Below are positions 34,620-45,251 of a stretch of DNA of 64,000 bases, one piece after another (the first letter of the stretch is position 1; each line of letters starts with the position of its first letter). The stretch is taken from the NCBI GenBank assembly GCA_947683625.1, contig CANTUR010000167.1, positions 620,001-684,000 on the forward strand, in the 5' to 3' direction. The notes beneath the pieces are model-generated. The model saw nothing but the letters and a program-made list of their open reading frames with translations. It was not told where the DNA came from and made no database searches. Origin of the DNA: Mallotus nudiflorus. Its lineage: Eukaryota > Streptophyta > Magnoliopsida > Malpighiales > Euphorbiaceae. The position numbers and the translations under genes are program-made.

Positions 34620-34831
34620 GTATGTAACCAAAATCCTTTTTTTTACCTTAACTTTTGCTTAAGTCGCCCTCTCAGATTTTCAACTTAGTAGGCATGCCTT
34701 AATTTTTTTCCTAAGCCACCCTTTCAGGTTCTCAACTTAGCAGGCTTGCCCTAATTTTTGCCTAAGTTGCCCTTTTGGGTTTTCAACTTAGCAATTTTTC
34801 ATTTCATTTTATTTATTTCTATATTTTACAG
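34620..34831 (+). other. Predicted intron with minisatellite
   Basis: GTATGTAA donor after CTCCAG, and TATATTTTACAG acceptor. The reading frame on the two sides is coding-like but off by two, so an indel has occurred or the acceptor differs slightly. It is filled mostly by three 51-bp repeat units. Confidence 0.55.
34646..34798 (+). repeat. 51-bp minisatellite, three units
   Basis: Units begin at 34646, 34697 and 34749 with CC(T/C)TAA(T/C)TTTT and contain CTAAG..GCCCT...GG(T)TTTCAACTTAGCA. A second array of the same family is at 35601-35767. Confidence 0.9.
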
Positions 34832-35600
34832 TTCTAATTACAAGAGAATTGAGCTTGCTTGTTGTTCCTATTAACTCTTTATCCTATTAGCTTCATCAAC
34901 TGCAATCTCACCCATTGAAGGTGAAGGACAGACATACTATAGACTAGTGGGTGAACTGGTTACAAGGCATTACAGATGCTAAGATTACATGGATATGCCC
35001 CTAGTGGAAGCTGAAGTTTATGACCCTTAACCTATATGATTACTGTGTTCCCATCCTAGGGCTGCATTTCTAGACTTTCTTTTCTCCTTCCCTCCTTTAT
35101 CGTGGGTATGGCTGCCCACAATTCATAGTTACCATTCTGACTGACTTTGAAGGCTTCCCCCTCAGACAGATTTTTTGGACAGGGTCAAGGATTTATGGCC
35201 TCATAGGATTTTTGAGTGGAACATACACTTGGATGCTGATAGAGCTACTGATGTTAATTACAAGACCTGGGTTATGGTACAAGTTATGAAGCCACCAATA
35301 TTTTCTTGATACAAGAGGACTCAAGCTTTGTATGATGAGTCACAAAAGAAGAAACATAGACATCAATAGGAATTGGTCTCATATAGCTGATTTTAAGCTT
35401 TCATGTTTTATTTTCCTTTCTAGTACTTATGCATTTCAAATAAGATAGAACATGTAATGTTAAAACAAAAATTCAATTTCAAGAGGATTCATTAATTAGG
35501 GCCAAAATGAGCACATTTACTACATCACCTGATATAACTCATGTTATCAACTAGTCGTTTTGAATTTTCCAGCTGAATATTTTTCTTTCTCATTTATTTA

Positions 35601-35767
35601 CCCTAATTTTTTCTTGACTAGCCCTTTGTGGGTTTTTTAGCCAATGGGATCATCTTTTTTATTTTTATTCCCTAATTTTTGCCTGTCAGCCTTTACGGGT
35701 TTTCTAAACAACAGGAATGTCTTAACTTTTGCCTGACTAGCCTTTTCAGGTTTTTTAATCAGTAGAC
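35601..35767 (+). repeat. Second array of the 51-bp minisatellite family
   Basis: Three units starting at 35601, 35670 and 35720, each with CCCTAATTTTT(G)CCTG, AGCC(C)TTT and GGGTTTT(C)TAA. It lies between the antisense gene and the integrase stop, that is in the 3' untranslated region of the Tat element. Tandem repeats in this place are reported for pea Ogre-type elements. Confidence 0.85.
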
Positions 35768-35811
35768 TTTATTTTCTTTTTACTACTTTTATTTTATTTT
35801 TACAGGTAGTA

Positions 35812-36720
35812 TCTCTTGAGGTGATCCAGGTTAACAAGCTCCATGAATTTGTTCCCTTCCATATCTAATATCTTTATAACTCTTTTAGGCAGAACTAATT
35901 TGACTAAAAAAGGTCCTTCCTAATTTGGTTTAAACTTTTCTCTCGGAACAAACACCACTACCCTAGACTATTTTAATACCATGTCCCTAACTTTTATCTT
36001 TCTAGGATTAACTTTCTTGTTGAATGATCTTTCTATCCTCCTCTGATATATCTAAGTGTGAAATAAAGCATTCATCCTTTTCTCATCAAGAGATGCAAGG
36101 TGATCATATCTCTTTTGTGCCCATTCACTCTCGGGTGTTCTAGCTTCCATAACTACTCTCAAGGATTTGATCTTTATTTTTATTTGAAAGACTGCTTCAC
36201 AACCATATACTAAGGAGAATGGAGTTTGGCATGTGGTTGTTCTAGCTATAGTCCTATATCCCTATAAAGTGAAAGGAAGAAACTCAAACCAATCTTTCTA
36301 AGTCTTGACCATTTTAGTTAGCATTTTCTTAACATTTTTTGTAGCTGCTTCTACTGCTCCATTAGCCTAAGGACGATACGGTGAAGAATTATGGTGTTCA
36401 ATCCCATACTTCTGTAATAATTTCGCTGTTTCTGCCTGAAATTGGACACAATTATCTATTACAATATGATGTGGTACCCCATACCTACATCTAAGGCTTT
36501 TCTCAATAAACCGCACCATCTGTTTTGCTTTCATGGCATTAAAAGATTCATCCTTAACCCATTTAAAGAAGTAATCTATTGCCATGACTATGTACTTATA
36601 CCCATTCAACACTGTCAACCTTATTTCTCCAATAATGTCAATTCCCCAGGCTACAAAGGGCCAAGGTGATGACAAGCTATTTACCATAAGAGGTAGATGG
36701 TTAAGATTTCCATGAATCTA
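35812..36720 (-). pseudogene. pol: Tat element integrase core and C-terminus
   Basis: The core is read from 36687 leftwards: FVAWGIDIIGEI (first Asp), HHIVIDNCVQF (second Asp; the usual DNG is DNC), and NGAVEAATKN (Glu) near 36340-36365, so the DDE triad is present. The C-terminus ends with GPFLVKLVLPKR and LVNLDHLKRYY near 35815-35930. There is no chromodomain, as expected for the Tat lineage. Stops occur at 36370 and a few further places. Confidence 0.88.
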
Positions 36721-36732
36721 GCATTGATGACA

Positions 36733-37077
36733 CTATCTCACTTTTCTGATGCAATCCTTTTCCATACTCATCCAATAATACCCTTGTTTGAGTACCTTCT
36801 TTGCTAAGATCATCCAGTTCATATGAGAACCACAAGCTCCTACATGAATTTCTTTCATTACCTTTTCAGCTTCATCTTTCTTAAGACATTTGAGTTGCAT
36901 TCCATTCAACATTCTTTTATATAATACTCTATCATGACTTGCATAGTTACGTGCAAGAACACAAAGAGCATATCTCTCTTTTGAGGTCGCTTCATCAAGA
37001 TACTTTCTTTCTTCGATAAACCTCTGAATATCATAAAACCATGGCTTCTCTTCAGGCCCTATTTGAACACTCATAAT
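36733..37077 (-). pseudogene. pol: Tat element integrase zinc-binding domain
   Basis: A 113-residue open piece with EIHVGACGSHMNW (two His), DCIRKVR and, past a stop at 36730, CHQC: the HHCC finger that precedes the integrase core. Upstream residues (WFYDIQRFIEE, LYKRMLNG) are the usual Tat lead-in. Confidence 0.85.
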
Positions 37078-37557
37078 CTACTCTCCTCTATAACATGGAG
37101 CTCTTGATTTTATAATTACCAAAGGCTTCATAGTTGATCCTATCATACTATCGCACATTAAAGAGAGTGCTGCTAATGCATCTACCATCCGATTGTCGTC
37201 TCTTGACAAATGGATAAAGAGACATTTATTGAAGTTCTTTATTAAAGCTTTCAAATAGCAGATATAGGGTTTCAACTTTTCCTCTTTCACTTCCCATTCC
37301 TTATTAGCCTAGCTAACAACCAACATTGAATCCCTATAAACTGGCAATTCCTTTGCTCTAACTGCTAGAGCTACTTCAATCCCATAGATGCGTGCTTCAT
37401 ACTCGGCCATATTATTCGTTACCTTAAAATCTAATTTCTTGGCCATTGGTATGGTTTCTCCTTCTAGTGTAACAAGAATTACTCTTAATCCAGCTCCTTT
37501 ATTGTTTACAGCCCCATCAAAGTAGAGCTTCCACTCCCAACACTCTATGATTGTCAA
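37078..37557 (-). pseudogene. pol: Tat element archaeal-type RNase H
   Basis: Two open pieces separated by one stop (37309). WKLYFDGAVNNKGAG (first Asp), TNNMAEYEARIYG (Glu) and VYRDSMLVV (Asp), then HLSRDDNRMVDALAAL (last acidic pair). This second RNase H between the ordinary RNase H and integrase is diagnostic for Tat-lineage gypsy elements and fixes the element's class. All acidic residues are kept, so the domain decayed late or by chance was spared. Confidence 0.92.
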
Positions 37558-38935
37558 GTTTTCATCTGGAAACTCTAAGTTCCACTGTTCATCACCCTCA
37601 ACTACATTCTGAGCAAGGAATTATACTATTGCCCTTCCCTTGATGACCCTTGTGGTGATGTACTCTATATCAAACTCAAGCCATCGAGACATCCTTCCAG
37701 TCAAATTAAGAGTCTGAAATAAGTACCTTAAAGGATTAATCTTTGAATTGGATCTTATAGGACTTAAAATAATGCCTCGATTTCCTTGTTGCCCAGATCA
37801 TGATTAAACATGTCTTCTCTACCAAGTCATACTTTTCCTCTATGGTAGGAACTTCTTGTTGAGGTAATACACTGCATGCTTTATCCCTTCTAGTCCTTCT
37901 TGTGCTAGCATTGCCCCCATTGCATTTTCCTCTAAGGCTAAGTACAAGATCAATGGCTTACCTTGCCTCGGTGGCTTCAGTACAGGTGGATTGGCGAGAT
38001 ATTTTTAATCATTTCAAATGCCTTCTGACAATCATTATTCCACTTCATTGGCTAGTTTTTTCTCAAGAGTTTGAAGATAGGGTCACAAATATTAGTAAGC
38101 TTTGTGATAAACCTACTAATATACTATAACCTACCAATGAATCCTCTCACTTCTTTCTCTGTCTTTGGTGCTACCATTTCCTGAATAGTTTTCGCATTAT
38201 CTAGATCCACTTTAATTCCTTGACTGCTAACTATATGCCCTAATAATTTTCCTCAAGTAACCCTAAAAATGCACTTCTTCGTGTTGACCCTCAGATTGTA
38301 CCTCTCAATTCTAGCCAAGAACTTATCCAAAGCTTCAAAGTGTCCCTCTCTTATTTCTGACTTGACCATCATATCATCCACATATACCTCCACTTCCTTA
38401 TGCATCATGTCATGGAAAGGAGCAGTGGCTGCCCTTCAATATATTACACTTGTATTCTTCAACCCGAAAGGCATAACCTTGTAGAAATATATCCCCCATT
38501 TTGTAATGAAAGTTATTTTGATCTTATCCATAACTACCATCATTATCTGATTGTACCCAGAGAACTCATCCATGATGGAGTACATCACACTTCACACCGC
38601 ACTATCCACTATTACATCGATGTGAGGTAAAGGGAAGTCATCCTTCGAACATGCTTTGTTTAGATCCTTAAAATCTATACACATATGTACCTTACCATCT
38701 TTCTTAGGTACTGGCACTATGTTTGCTAACCATTGAGGATAATCTACTACTTCTAGAAAGTTAGCCTGGATTTGTTTAGCAATTTCCTCTCTTATCTTTT
38801 TAGTCCACTCTAGTCTTAGCCTGTGTAGTTTCTACTTAACAAGTTTAATTTTTGGATAAGTGGGAATATGATGTTCTGCAATTTCCCTATCTAAACCTGG
38901 CATATCCTCATAAGTCCAAGTAAACACTACCTTTC
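37558..38935 (-). pseudogene. pol: Tat element RT and remnant RNase H
   Basis: Begins with YTWEDMPGLD (about 38915), the Tat RT lead-in, then WLANIVPVPKKDGKVHMCIDF, PLPHIDVIVD, SGYNQI, FGLKN and the catalytic EVYVDDMMVKS (plus 38370-38384), intact. LLGHIVS and GFIGRL-stop-YISRFI follow. The RNase H region is poorly preserved, with several stops and frameshifts between 37600 and 38000; the end (LTGRMSRWLEFD) is clear at about 37680-37730. Confidence 0.9.
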
Positions 38936-39600
38936 TTTTTATTAATATTCTCTCAAAATTTTCCCTCTTTCAAAAGTTACATCATGTGATATATAAATGT
39001 TCTTAGGATTATCATTTGTGCCCATGTTAAATGAATCAAATTGAATTGAATTAATGTCAAACATGCATGAACGATCAAAATTACAATGCACAAAACTATC
39101 AGGATGCACATCACACAAGTAAGCTAAACCAGCATTAATATCATTGACCATGGAAAAAATAAAGTTCTCATCCTCAAACAGACCGGACATTATTACATCA
39201 GTTTCCTTATAGAAAACATCAATAAAGCTATTATTAATGACAGTAGCTAAATCCTAGGGTGGCTCCTCTTCATGTGGCAGACATAGCAACTCCTCGACAG
39301 CAACATTAGTTATCCTCTCAACTACCAGCTTCATGACTCCCTCTTTGTTGTCTTCTACCAAGTTCTCCATAATCTGCTTTTTGAAGATCTCAAACCTAGA
39401 AACATATCCTCCAGCAATATTGATTGATTCTTTAGCTCCCAAATAGTACTTACCTTCCCTTAGAATGATGAAATTCTCATTTATCGACCCAATTTTCTTT
39501 AAGAGCTTCCTTTGCTTGGCATTAAACCTGTTCCTTGCTCTTTTTGTTATTAGCTTTGTTTTTTCAACATAACCCAAATCAGTTGTGTTGCCTTAACTTT
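38936..39600 (-). pseudogene. pol: Tat element PR-RT linker
   Basis: Two open pieces, 39254-39577 and 38942-39190, separated by a stop. The first is basic at its start (KLITKRARNRFNAKQR), the second acidic (GLFEDENF, DVHPDSFVHC). No catalytic motif is seen. Such long, variable spacers are usual in Tat polyproteins. Confidence 0.65.
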
Positions 39601-39604
39601 TGAA

Positions 39605-39690
39605 CTTTGGGAGACTAAGGCTTCCTTGCTCATTTTTCCCTAACCCTTGCCCAAGCCGGTAATTCATACTCTCCATCATTCTTGCTACTC
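39605..39690 (-). pseudogene. G-patch motif between protease and RT
   Basis: Plus 39608-39679 codes on the minus strand for a G-patch-like string whose core is RLGQGLGKNEQG, followed by SLSLP; the first Gly of the classical motif is Asn. G-patch domains bind RNA or RNA helicases. It follows MDPRVARMM and precedes a stop, then the GYVEKTKL linker. Its place after the protease is the same as in betaretroviruses, where a G-patch also ends the protease. Confidence 0.7.
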
Positions 39691-39739
39691 TTGGGTCCAT
39701 TTTAGTTCCATCAAATATCCCAGCAATCTAGAAACCAGG

Positions 39740-40150
39740 TGGTGCACACATTTGCTTCTATTTATCCAATATGGCTGCCACAGCAGCATTGGTCCCAGCT
39801 TCTATAGTCATAACCTCTCCTTCATGAGGGAATTTTATCTTTTGATGCACAATTGAGGGTACCCCTCCTAAGGCATAGAACCACGGCCTTCCCAACAATA
39901 AGGCATAAGTAACTGGTATATCCAGCACGGTAAACTTAATAGTTGATTCTACAAGTCTTATTTTAACTAGAGCTTGGAATGTCCCCTCTGCATTCCTAGT
40001 GTTGTAAGCTCTGATTATGAGGTTTGAATCTGTTAAGTCTTCAGCTTTTAAACCTAAGTTAGGCAGGATTTTAGAGGACACACATTAATAGTAGAACCAT
40101 CATCAACTATAGCAAAATTGGTTCTTTTTCCCCTCACCTCAACTGGGATA
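39740..40150 (-). pseudogene. pol: Tat element aspartic protease
   Basis: The active-site region is at about 40090-40135 (AIVDDGSTINVCP; D-D-G instead of D-S/T-G is common in this lineage). The main frame 39758-40081 has SNLIIRAYN, IKFTVLDIPVTYALLLGRPWFYALG, the flap and C-terminal part of the fold. One frameshift separates the two. It processes gag-pol. Confidence 0.8.
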
Positions 40151-40639
40151 AACAATTCCTTATTATGGTTTCTTCCTTCAAAAGGCAAGTCATTATCTGA
40201 GAACGTTATTAGCCCTTATTTATTTTTTGTAACCTTTGCTACCATAGCCTTAGGTGTGGTTATTGTTTCAATGTTCATGTTTGATAGAGCTTTGACAAGA
40301 GCTCTTTTATGGCTGCTTGAATGCATCAGTAGTTCCCAAATACTGACATTTACCTTAGCCTTCTTTAACTGTTCCAAAATCATATCTTCTTTCTAATCTT
40401 CCTCTATTTCTGTATCTTCTATTTCTTCTCTTCTGTGACTTTCTTGATTTTCTTGTCAACTACTTTGTAATTATTTCTACTTATAGTGACATGATTTACT
40501 TTAGGATCATCACTCTACACATCAAGACCACTAGGGCTTTCTTCATCATAGTCATACCAAATGTCAATAACTTTAATGATTCGATCTCTTTTCCTATCTT
40601 TCCATACTTCTATTTTGCATGTTTCTTTCCCTTTCAACT
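40151..40639 (-). pseudogene. Tat gag-protease spacer
   Basis: Charged, lysine- and glutamate-rich text on the minus strand (for example WKDRKRDRIIKVIDIWYDYDEE at about 40550-40615) with several stops near 40400. No domain recognised. Confidence 0.45.
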
Positions 40640-41035
40640 CTTCCATATTGAGCTTGCCTAAGTGTTGGTTAAGCAAATCTTTAACTCCTTCTTAAGACTG
40701 TTTAGGATCTAAAGGTTCATCTTCAAACTCATCACCCCATTCTATAGGCACAATTTCTTCAATGGGTATATCAGCTAAAGTGGGCTTAGAGTAAAACACT
40801 ATGTAATTAAACTTGCTCGAAGGTTGTCCCAATAGATCTTCAACTCCTCTTGGTGGCTACTCAGGAGTTTTAGGTTCTTTCTCTTCTTTCATTGGCTTAT
40901 CATCAAACTCATCACCCTAACCTGAGGGCTTGATTGATTCAATGGGGATATTAGTAGAGGGTGGTTTTGAGTAGAACACCTTGTAATCAAACTTGTCTGA
41001 GGGCTGGCCTAGTAAATCCTCCACTCCTCTCTATG
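40640..41035 (-). repeat. Protein-level tandem repeat (RGVEDLLGQP), three units
   Basis: On the minus strand three successive units start RGVEDLLGQPS (plus about 41030), RGVEDLLGQPS (about 40850) and EGVKDLLNQ (about 40691), spaced 180 and 159 nt. The first two continue with KF(D/N)Y.VFYSKP, IPIE.I and GDEF, so they are duplications of a 53-60-residue module; the third is cut short after about 20 residues. Frame is kept across the units, with TAG at two Trp positions. The module lies between gag and protease; no known domain recognised. Confidence 0.8.
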
Positions 41036-41828
41036 GCTGTCCAAGGGATTTGGCTATAGGGTTTATGTTTTCAAAGGAGTTTAGCACATCTTCTTCGCTA
41101 ACCCCTGAATTGATCATCATGGTGGCTGGTGGTGGAACATTTTGGTAGTTTGGGAAAAGGTTATTTTTGGTGTTTAAGTTAGAGTTGGATTTTCAGGGTC
41201 TATGATTTTTTTAGAATCTATTAGGTTTTGGATCTCATGTTTTAGGTGGATACAATTGTCTATGGAATGGCTAGTAACTTGGTGGAATTTGTAGTCACTG
41301 TTAAGGTCAAAACTGGGGACATTTGGGTTTGGTGGCTTAGAAAAGGTTAAGGGTCAAAGTATGCCTTTTTGGATTAGTTATTCTAGGACTTTGGAGGGTG
41401 GTTGGTTAAAGTTAAAGAATCTTCGGGGTTGCTAGACTACGGGCACCTCTATAGCTCAACTAGTACTTCCTTATTGTGTGCCCCCAGTTGGGTAGTTTCG
41501 GGTTCCAATGGTTTTAGTATTTCTCTTTTTCTCACTCTCAATCTCTTCGGCTTGTAGACCATCATCATACAAGTCTATGAATGTTTTGGGGTTCATCATC
41601 TACAATCTCTCTACCATATTAAGTGACACATTACAGACTATCATCCTAACCTGATCCTTCTCAGCTAGCTTATTCTTCATCAGTCCTGCTTTGTTCATGA
41701 ACCTAGTAAGGAAATCAGAGAAGGATTCATTGGGTTTCTGCTTTATCAGTTCTAGATCTCTGATGGACACTTCTAATCTAGTGTTATAGTCATACTATTT
41801 TAAAAAAGTAGTAAATAATTCTTTCCAA
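41036..41828 (-). pseudogene. gag: Tat gag, C-terminal two thirds
   Basis: Begins at the junction with element B: WKELFTTFLK-stop-YDYN (about 41790-41828), then DLELIKQKPNESFSDFLTRF, the Retrotrans_gag domain, KNKLAEKDQVRMIVCNV, and a lone knuckle-like KFHQVTSHSIDNCIHLK (about 41260-41310) in which the first Cys is lost. About ten stops. The first part of gag continues at 48475-48720 on the other side of element B. Confidence 0.75.
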
Positions 41829-42131
41829 TGGTCTCCTCTCAACACTGATGTGAGCAAGACTGCCTGTGGACTTCCTACTCAAGGCATCTGCTACCATATT
41901 AGCTTTACCCGGATGATATAGAATCCAACAGTCATAATCCTTCAACAATTCTAACCATCTCCTCTGCCTCATATTCAGATGTCTCTGCTGGAAAATGTAC
42001 TTAAGGCTCTTTTGATCAGTAAAAATCTCACAAGTCACCCCGTACAAATAATGTCTCCAAATCTTCAAAACAAAGATCACTGCAGCCATCTCAAGGTCAT
42101 GTATGGGATAGTTCTGCTCATGCTTCTTCAA
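41829..42131 (-). pseudogene. pol: Element B: RNase H (3'-truncated)
   Basis: Open except at its very start, where a TAG (42132-42134) stands for Gln in SRQLKKHE. It shows HDLEMAAVIFVLKIWRHYLYG, EIFTDQKSLKYIF, MRQRRWLELLKDYD and YHPGKANMVADALSRKS, all typical. It ends at HISVERRP, against Tat gag; integrase, chromodomain and 3' LTR are deleted. Confidence 0.92.
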
Positions 42132-43259
42132 CTACCTCGAAGCATAGGCTATCACCCTACCATTCTGCATTAACACACAACCAAGGCCAATTCTAGAGGC
42201 ATCACAATAAACTGTGAACTTGTCCACACTATTAGGCAAAGTTAATACTGGCGCTGTGGTCAATTTCTCCTTCAACAACTGGAAACTATTCTCACAAGCT
42301 TTTGACCACTCGAATCTAACATTCTTCTGAGTCAAGCGAGTCATAGGGGCTGCTATTCCGGAAAAATCCTGCACAAACCGCCTATAATACCCGACTAAAC
42401 CCAGAAAACTCCAAATCTCAGTAACAGAAGTCGGTCTAGGCCACTCAGACACTGCCTTAATCTTCTGTGGATCAACCTGGATACCTTCTTTAGACACCAC
42501 GTGTCCAAGAAAAGAAACACTCTCCATCCAGAAATCACACTTCAAGAATTTAACATAAAGCTGATGATCTCTCAGTGTCTGCAGTACAATCCTCAAGTGA
42601 TATACATGCTCCTCCATACTCCTCGAATAAACCAATATATCATCAATGAAGACTACCATAAGCTGATCCACATATGGTCTGAATACCCTATTCATCAGGT
42701 CCATAAAAGCTGCTGGTGCATTAGTCAAACCAAAAGACATCACCAAAAACTCATAATGGCCATATCTAGTGCGGAATGCTGTCTTAGGAACATCAGCTTC
42801 ACTGATCCGCAGCTGATGATAACCCAACCTCAAGTCAATCTTAGAAAAGAACTGTGCACCATGTAGCTGATCAAATAAGTCATCTATCCTCGGGAGAGGA
42901 TACTTGTTCTTCACTATCACCTTATTCAGCTCTCTGTAGTCAATGCACAGTCTCAGGGTACCATCCTTCTTCTTCACAAACAGGACTGGTGCACCCCAAG
43001 GAGAAACACTAGGTCTTATAAAACCTTTATCCAATAACTCTTGCAACTGCTCCTTCAACTCTTTCAACTCTGCAGGAGCCATTCTGTAGGGTGGCATAGA
43101 TATAGGAGTAGTACTTGGAACCATATCTATACAGAACTCAATCTCTCTGTGAGGTGGTAAACCTGGAAACTCCTCGGGAAAAACATCAGGAAACTCACAA
43201 GCAACAGGAACATCTGTGAGTGACAACTTCTCCACTGACGTATCCCTGACCAATGCCAA
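42132..43259 (-). pseudogene. pol: Element B: reverse transcriptase
   Basis: A 375-residue uninterrupted frame, the best preserved RT of the window. VACEFPDVFPEEF and MPPYRMAPAELKELK lead in; LCIDYRELNK, FSKIDLRLGYHQLR, YGHYEFLVMSFGLTNAPAAFM and the catalytic FIDDILVYS (plus 42636-42650) are intact, then LGHVVSKEGI, SFLGLVGYYRRF and the RNase H start VYCDASRIGLGCVL. The sequence is that of a plant Tekay-like chromovirus. It ends at one C-to-T stop. It could be a recent insertion relative to A, C, D and E. Confidence 0.95.
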
Positions 43260-43720
43260 ATATCCCTAACATCCTTTCCTCAATAACTTCCTAGCCGTAA
43301 TAGTAGAAATAAGATTCTGAGGTACTGAACTCCTATCACCAACAAACTTAAAATCTTCTTCATCAGGAATTTTGAAAGTCACCTCTTTATTCCTGCAATC
43401 TACCGCGGTATAGTGTTGAGATAACCAATCCATTCCCAAAATAACATCAAACTCCATCACGTCCAACAAAACCAAATCAGCGGGTAATTCTCTACCTCCT
43501 ACGAGAACTGGACAACTAGAAAGAACAATATCTGTGTCCAAGGAATCGCTCAGAGGAGTGGCAACAGACAAAGGAAAAGCCATCCTCAAAGCTTACCAAT
43601 AAGATTTAGAAGCAAAAATAGGAGAAACAAATGGATGCGTGGCACCCGGATCAAACAAAACCCAAGCATCCAGGTAACAAACAGAAACAATACCTGCCAT
43701 GACTGCATTAGATGCCTGAG
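43260..43720 (-). pseudogene. pol: Element B: aspartic protease
   Basis: A 107-residue open piece (43266-43589) holds ADLVLLDVMEFDVILGMDWLS and CRNKEVTF; a stop at 43590 separates it from the active-site part (VLFDPGATHPFVS, about 43640-43680), where D-P-G replaces D-S/T-G, a substitution common in this lineage. The frame continues into RT but for one stop (CYP-type junction at 43263-43268). Confidence 0.88.
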
Positions 43721-45053
43721 CATCCTGCTGAGTAAGATGGAAAACTCTGGCCTGACCTCGACCTCCCTGCTGACTAGTAGAAGCCTGGCCAACACCTCTG
43801 GCACCTCCTCTAGTACCTCTACCATGACTCTACTGTGGCACAAGCTGAGTGGAACTCTGATGCTGAGCTGGTGGTAATTGAAATGGCACGAGTGCAGCAC
43901 TAGTAATCGACTGCTATGGGAATCACAGAATCTACGGTTGCTGATACCCCGAGTAAGGACACGATCTGGCAAAATGTCCTGTCTGCCCGCATCTGAAGCA
44001 TGTCAGTGGTGTCAGATAACACGATCCCTGATGGACTCTACTACAAGTCTGGCAAACACTAGCAGCTGATCCAGAACTACGACCACTGCTGTTGCTCGAA
44101 GCACCTGACCCAAATCTGAACGATCTACGTTGACCTTCACGGCCATGTCTACTGCTCCGATGCACTCGCTGCTGCTGTCTCTGACTCTACTGAGTCGGAC
44201 CTCGCTGCTGACTACTCGAGCCAATATGAAAACTCGAATATGGAGTAGCCTGCAACCCACTCGACTGAACTCCCAGCTGGTAATAATCAGGCATTGCTCC
44301 CTGTCTAACTAGCCTCAGCTCAATCTCCTTGGCCAACTCAATCACAGACTCCAGAGTAAGTCCTGCTGTAGGCGTACCAGCAAAAGCTGAACCTAAACCA
44401 GTGACATATGTAGTGACCGCGAAATACTGGTCTCGCATCAGATCCTCTGCATATCTACCCAATCGAAGAAACTCTCGGGTGTACTCCTCTACAGATCGAT
44501 CACCACGAGAAATGCTAGTCAGATGGAGACGATAGCTCATACGAAGAGGCTCTAGACAAAATCTCCTAAAAAATCGCTCTCTGAACTGAGCCCAGGTCAT
44601 CGTCATCATGTAAGGCTGGATCATCTGAATAAACTAATCTAGGGCTGGTCCCTCAACAGAAAGCTCAACGATCATGATCCGCTGATACTCGGTATGAGCA
44701 GTCCGAGTTCAAGTCTCAATCGCTTGCAGAAAGTCTAACAGATCAGAAGTACCGTCAAAAGCAATCCTGCCAACTCGGGCATAAAACAAAGCTGCCTCAG
44801 GGTCAGACATACCCTGCTGATAGGCAGGTTGAACAGGCTGAACAACTGGAGGCACAGGAACATCAAACTCAGGCTCTACAGGCTCCTCGTCCTATAACTC
44901 TCTCTGTCTACGGTGACCTACCGCTCCTCGAGGTCTACCTCTGCCACGACCTCTACATCTAACTGGTTGCTCAGGAGGTAAAACCTCATCCTGAAAAGAC
45001 TCATCATCCTCAGCCTCAATGACCGATGGAGCGACATGCGCTCGCCTCCTCAT
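43721..45053 (-). pseudogene. gag: Element B: gag
   Basis: The start is taken at 45053, MRRRAHVAPS, because elements C and D have equivalent ATGs at the same distance (about 180 bp) from their PBS. An arginine/glycine-rich stretch (GRGRGRPRG) follows, then the capsid domain (44187-44624 open: WAQFRERFFRRF, SISRGDRSVEEYTREF, YVTGLGSAFAGTP) and an intact zinc knuckle CFRCGQTGHFARSC at 43960-44000. Around five stops, mostly TAG or TGA at Gln, Trp and Arg codons. Gag binds and packages genomic RNA. Confidence 0.92.
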
Positions 45054-45235
45054 TCTGAAAACACAACAGAATGATTCAAACAAAATAGACAACAGAGGAA
45101 TAACGCAGAAAACTAAAGCAAGGAATACTTATCAAGACATACTTGAACCTAATTCACTGTAGTAGTTACCAAAAGAAAACACAACTTGAAAACTAAGGTC
45201 ATAACTCACAAAACTAAGCCCTGACACAGAACTCC

Positions 45236-45247
45236 GCTCTGATACCA
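45236..45247 (-). promoter_or_regulatory. Element B primer-binding site
   Basis: Minus strand TGGTATCAGAGC, four bases inside the LTR edge at 45252. Confidence 0.93.
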
Positions 45248-45251
45248 ACTT

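Larger units (their letters stand above)
33998..35430 (+). pseudogene. Antisense gene, N-terminal plant mobile domain-like part
   Basis: Starts MTLASLQ at an ATG downstream of a TATA box. The first exon includes FRFNGQELCPMVEEFIVILG (about 34169-34230), the type of motif that opens plant mobile domain/DUF7745-like domains, then a 212-bp intron (34620-34831, GTATGT to TTTTACAG). The second exon has HTID-stop-WVNWLQGITDAK (about 34940-34985), KLKFMTLNLYDYCVPILGLHF and YRGYGCPQF-type text, then LWPHRIFEWN and KTWVMVQV (about 35190-35290), ending near 35395. Stops fall mostly at Gln and Trp codons. Reported homologues sit antisense between pol and the 3' LTR of Tat-lineage elements such as maize Grande; role unknown. 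Confidence 0.6.
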
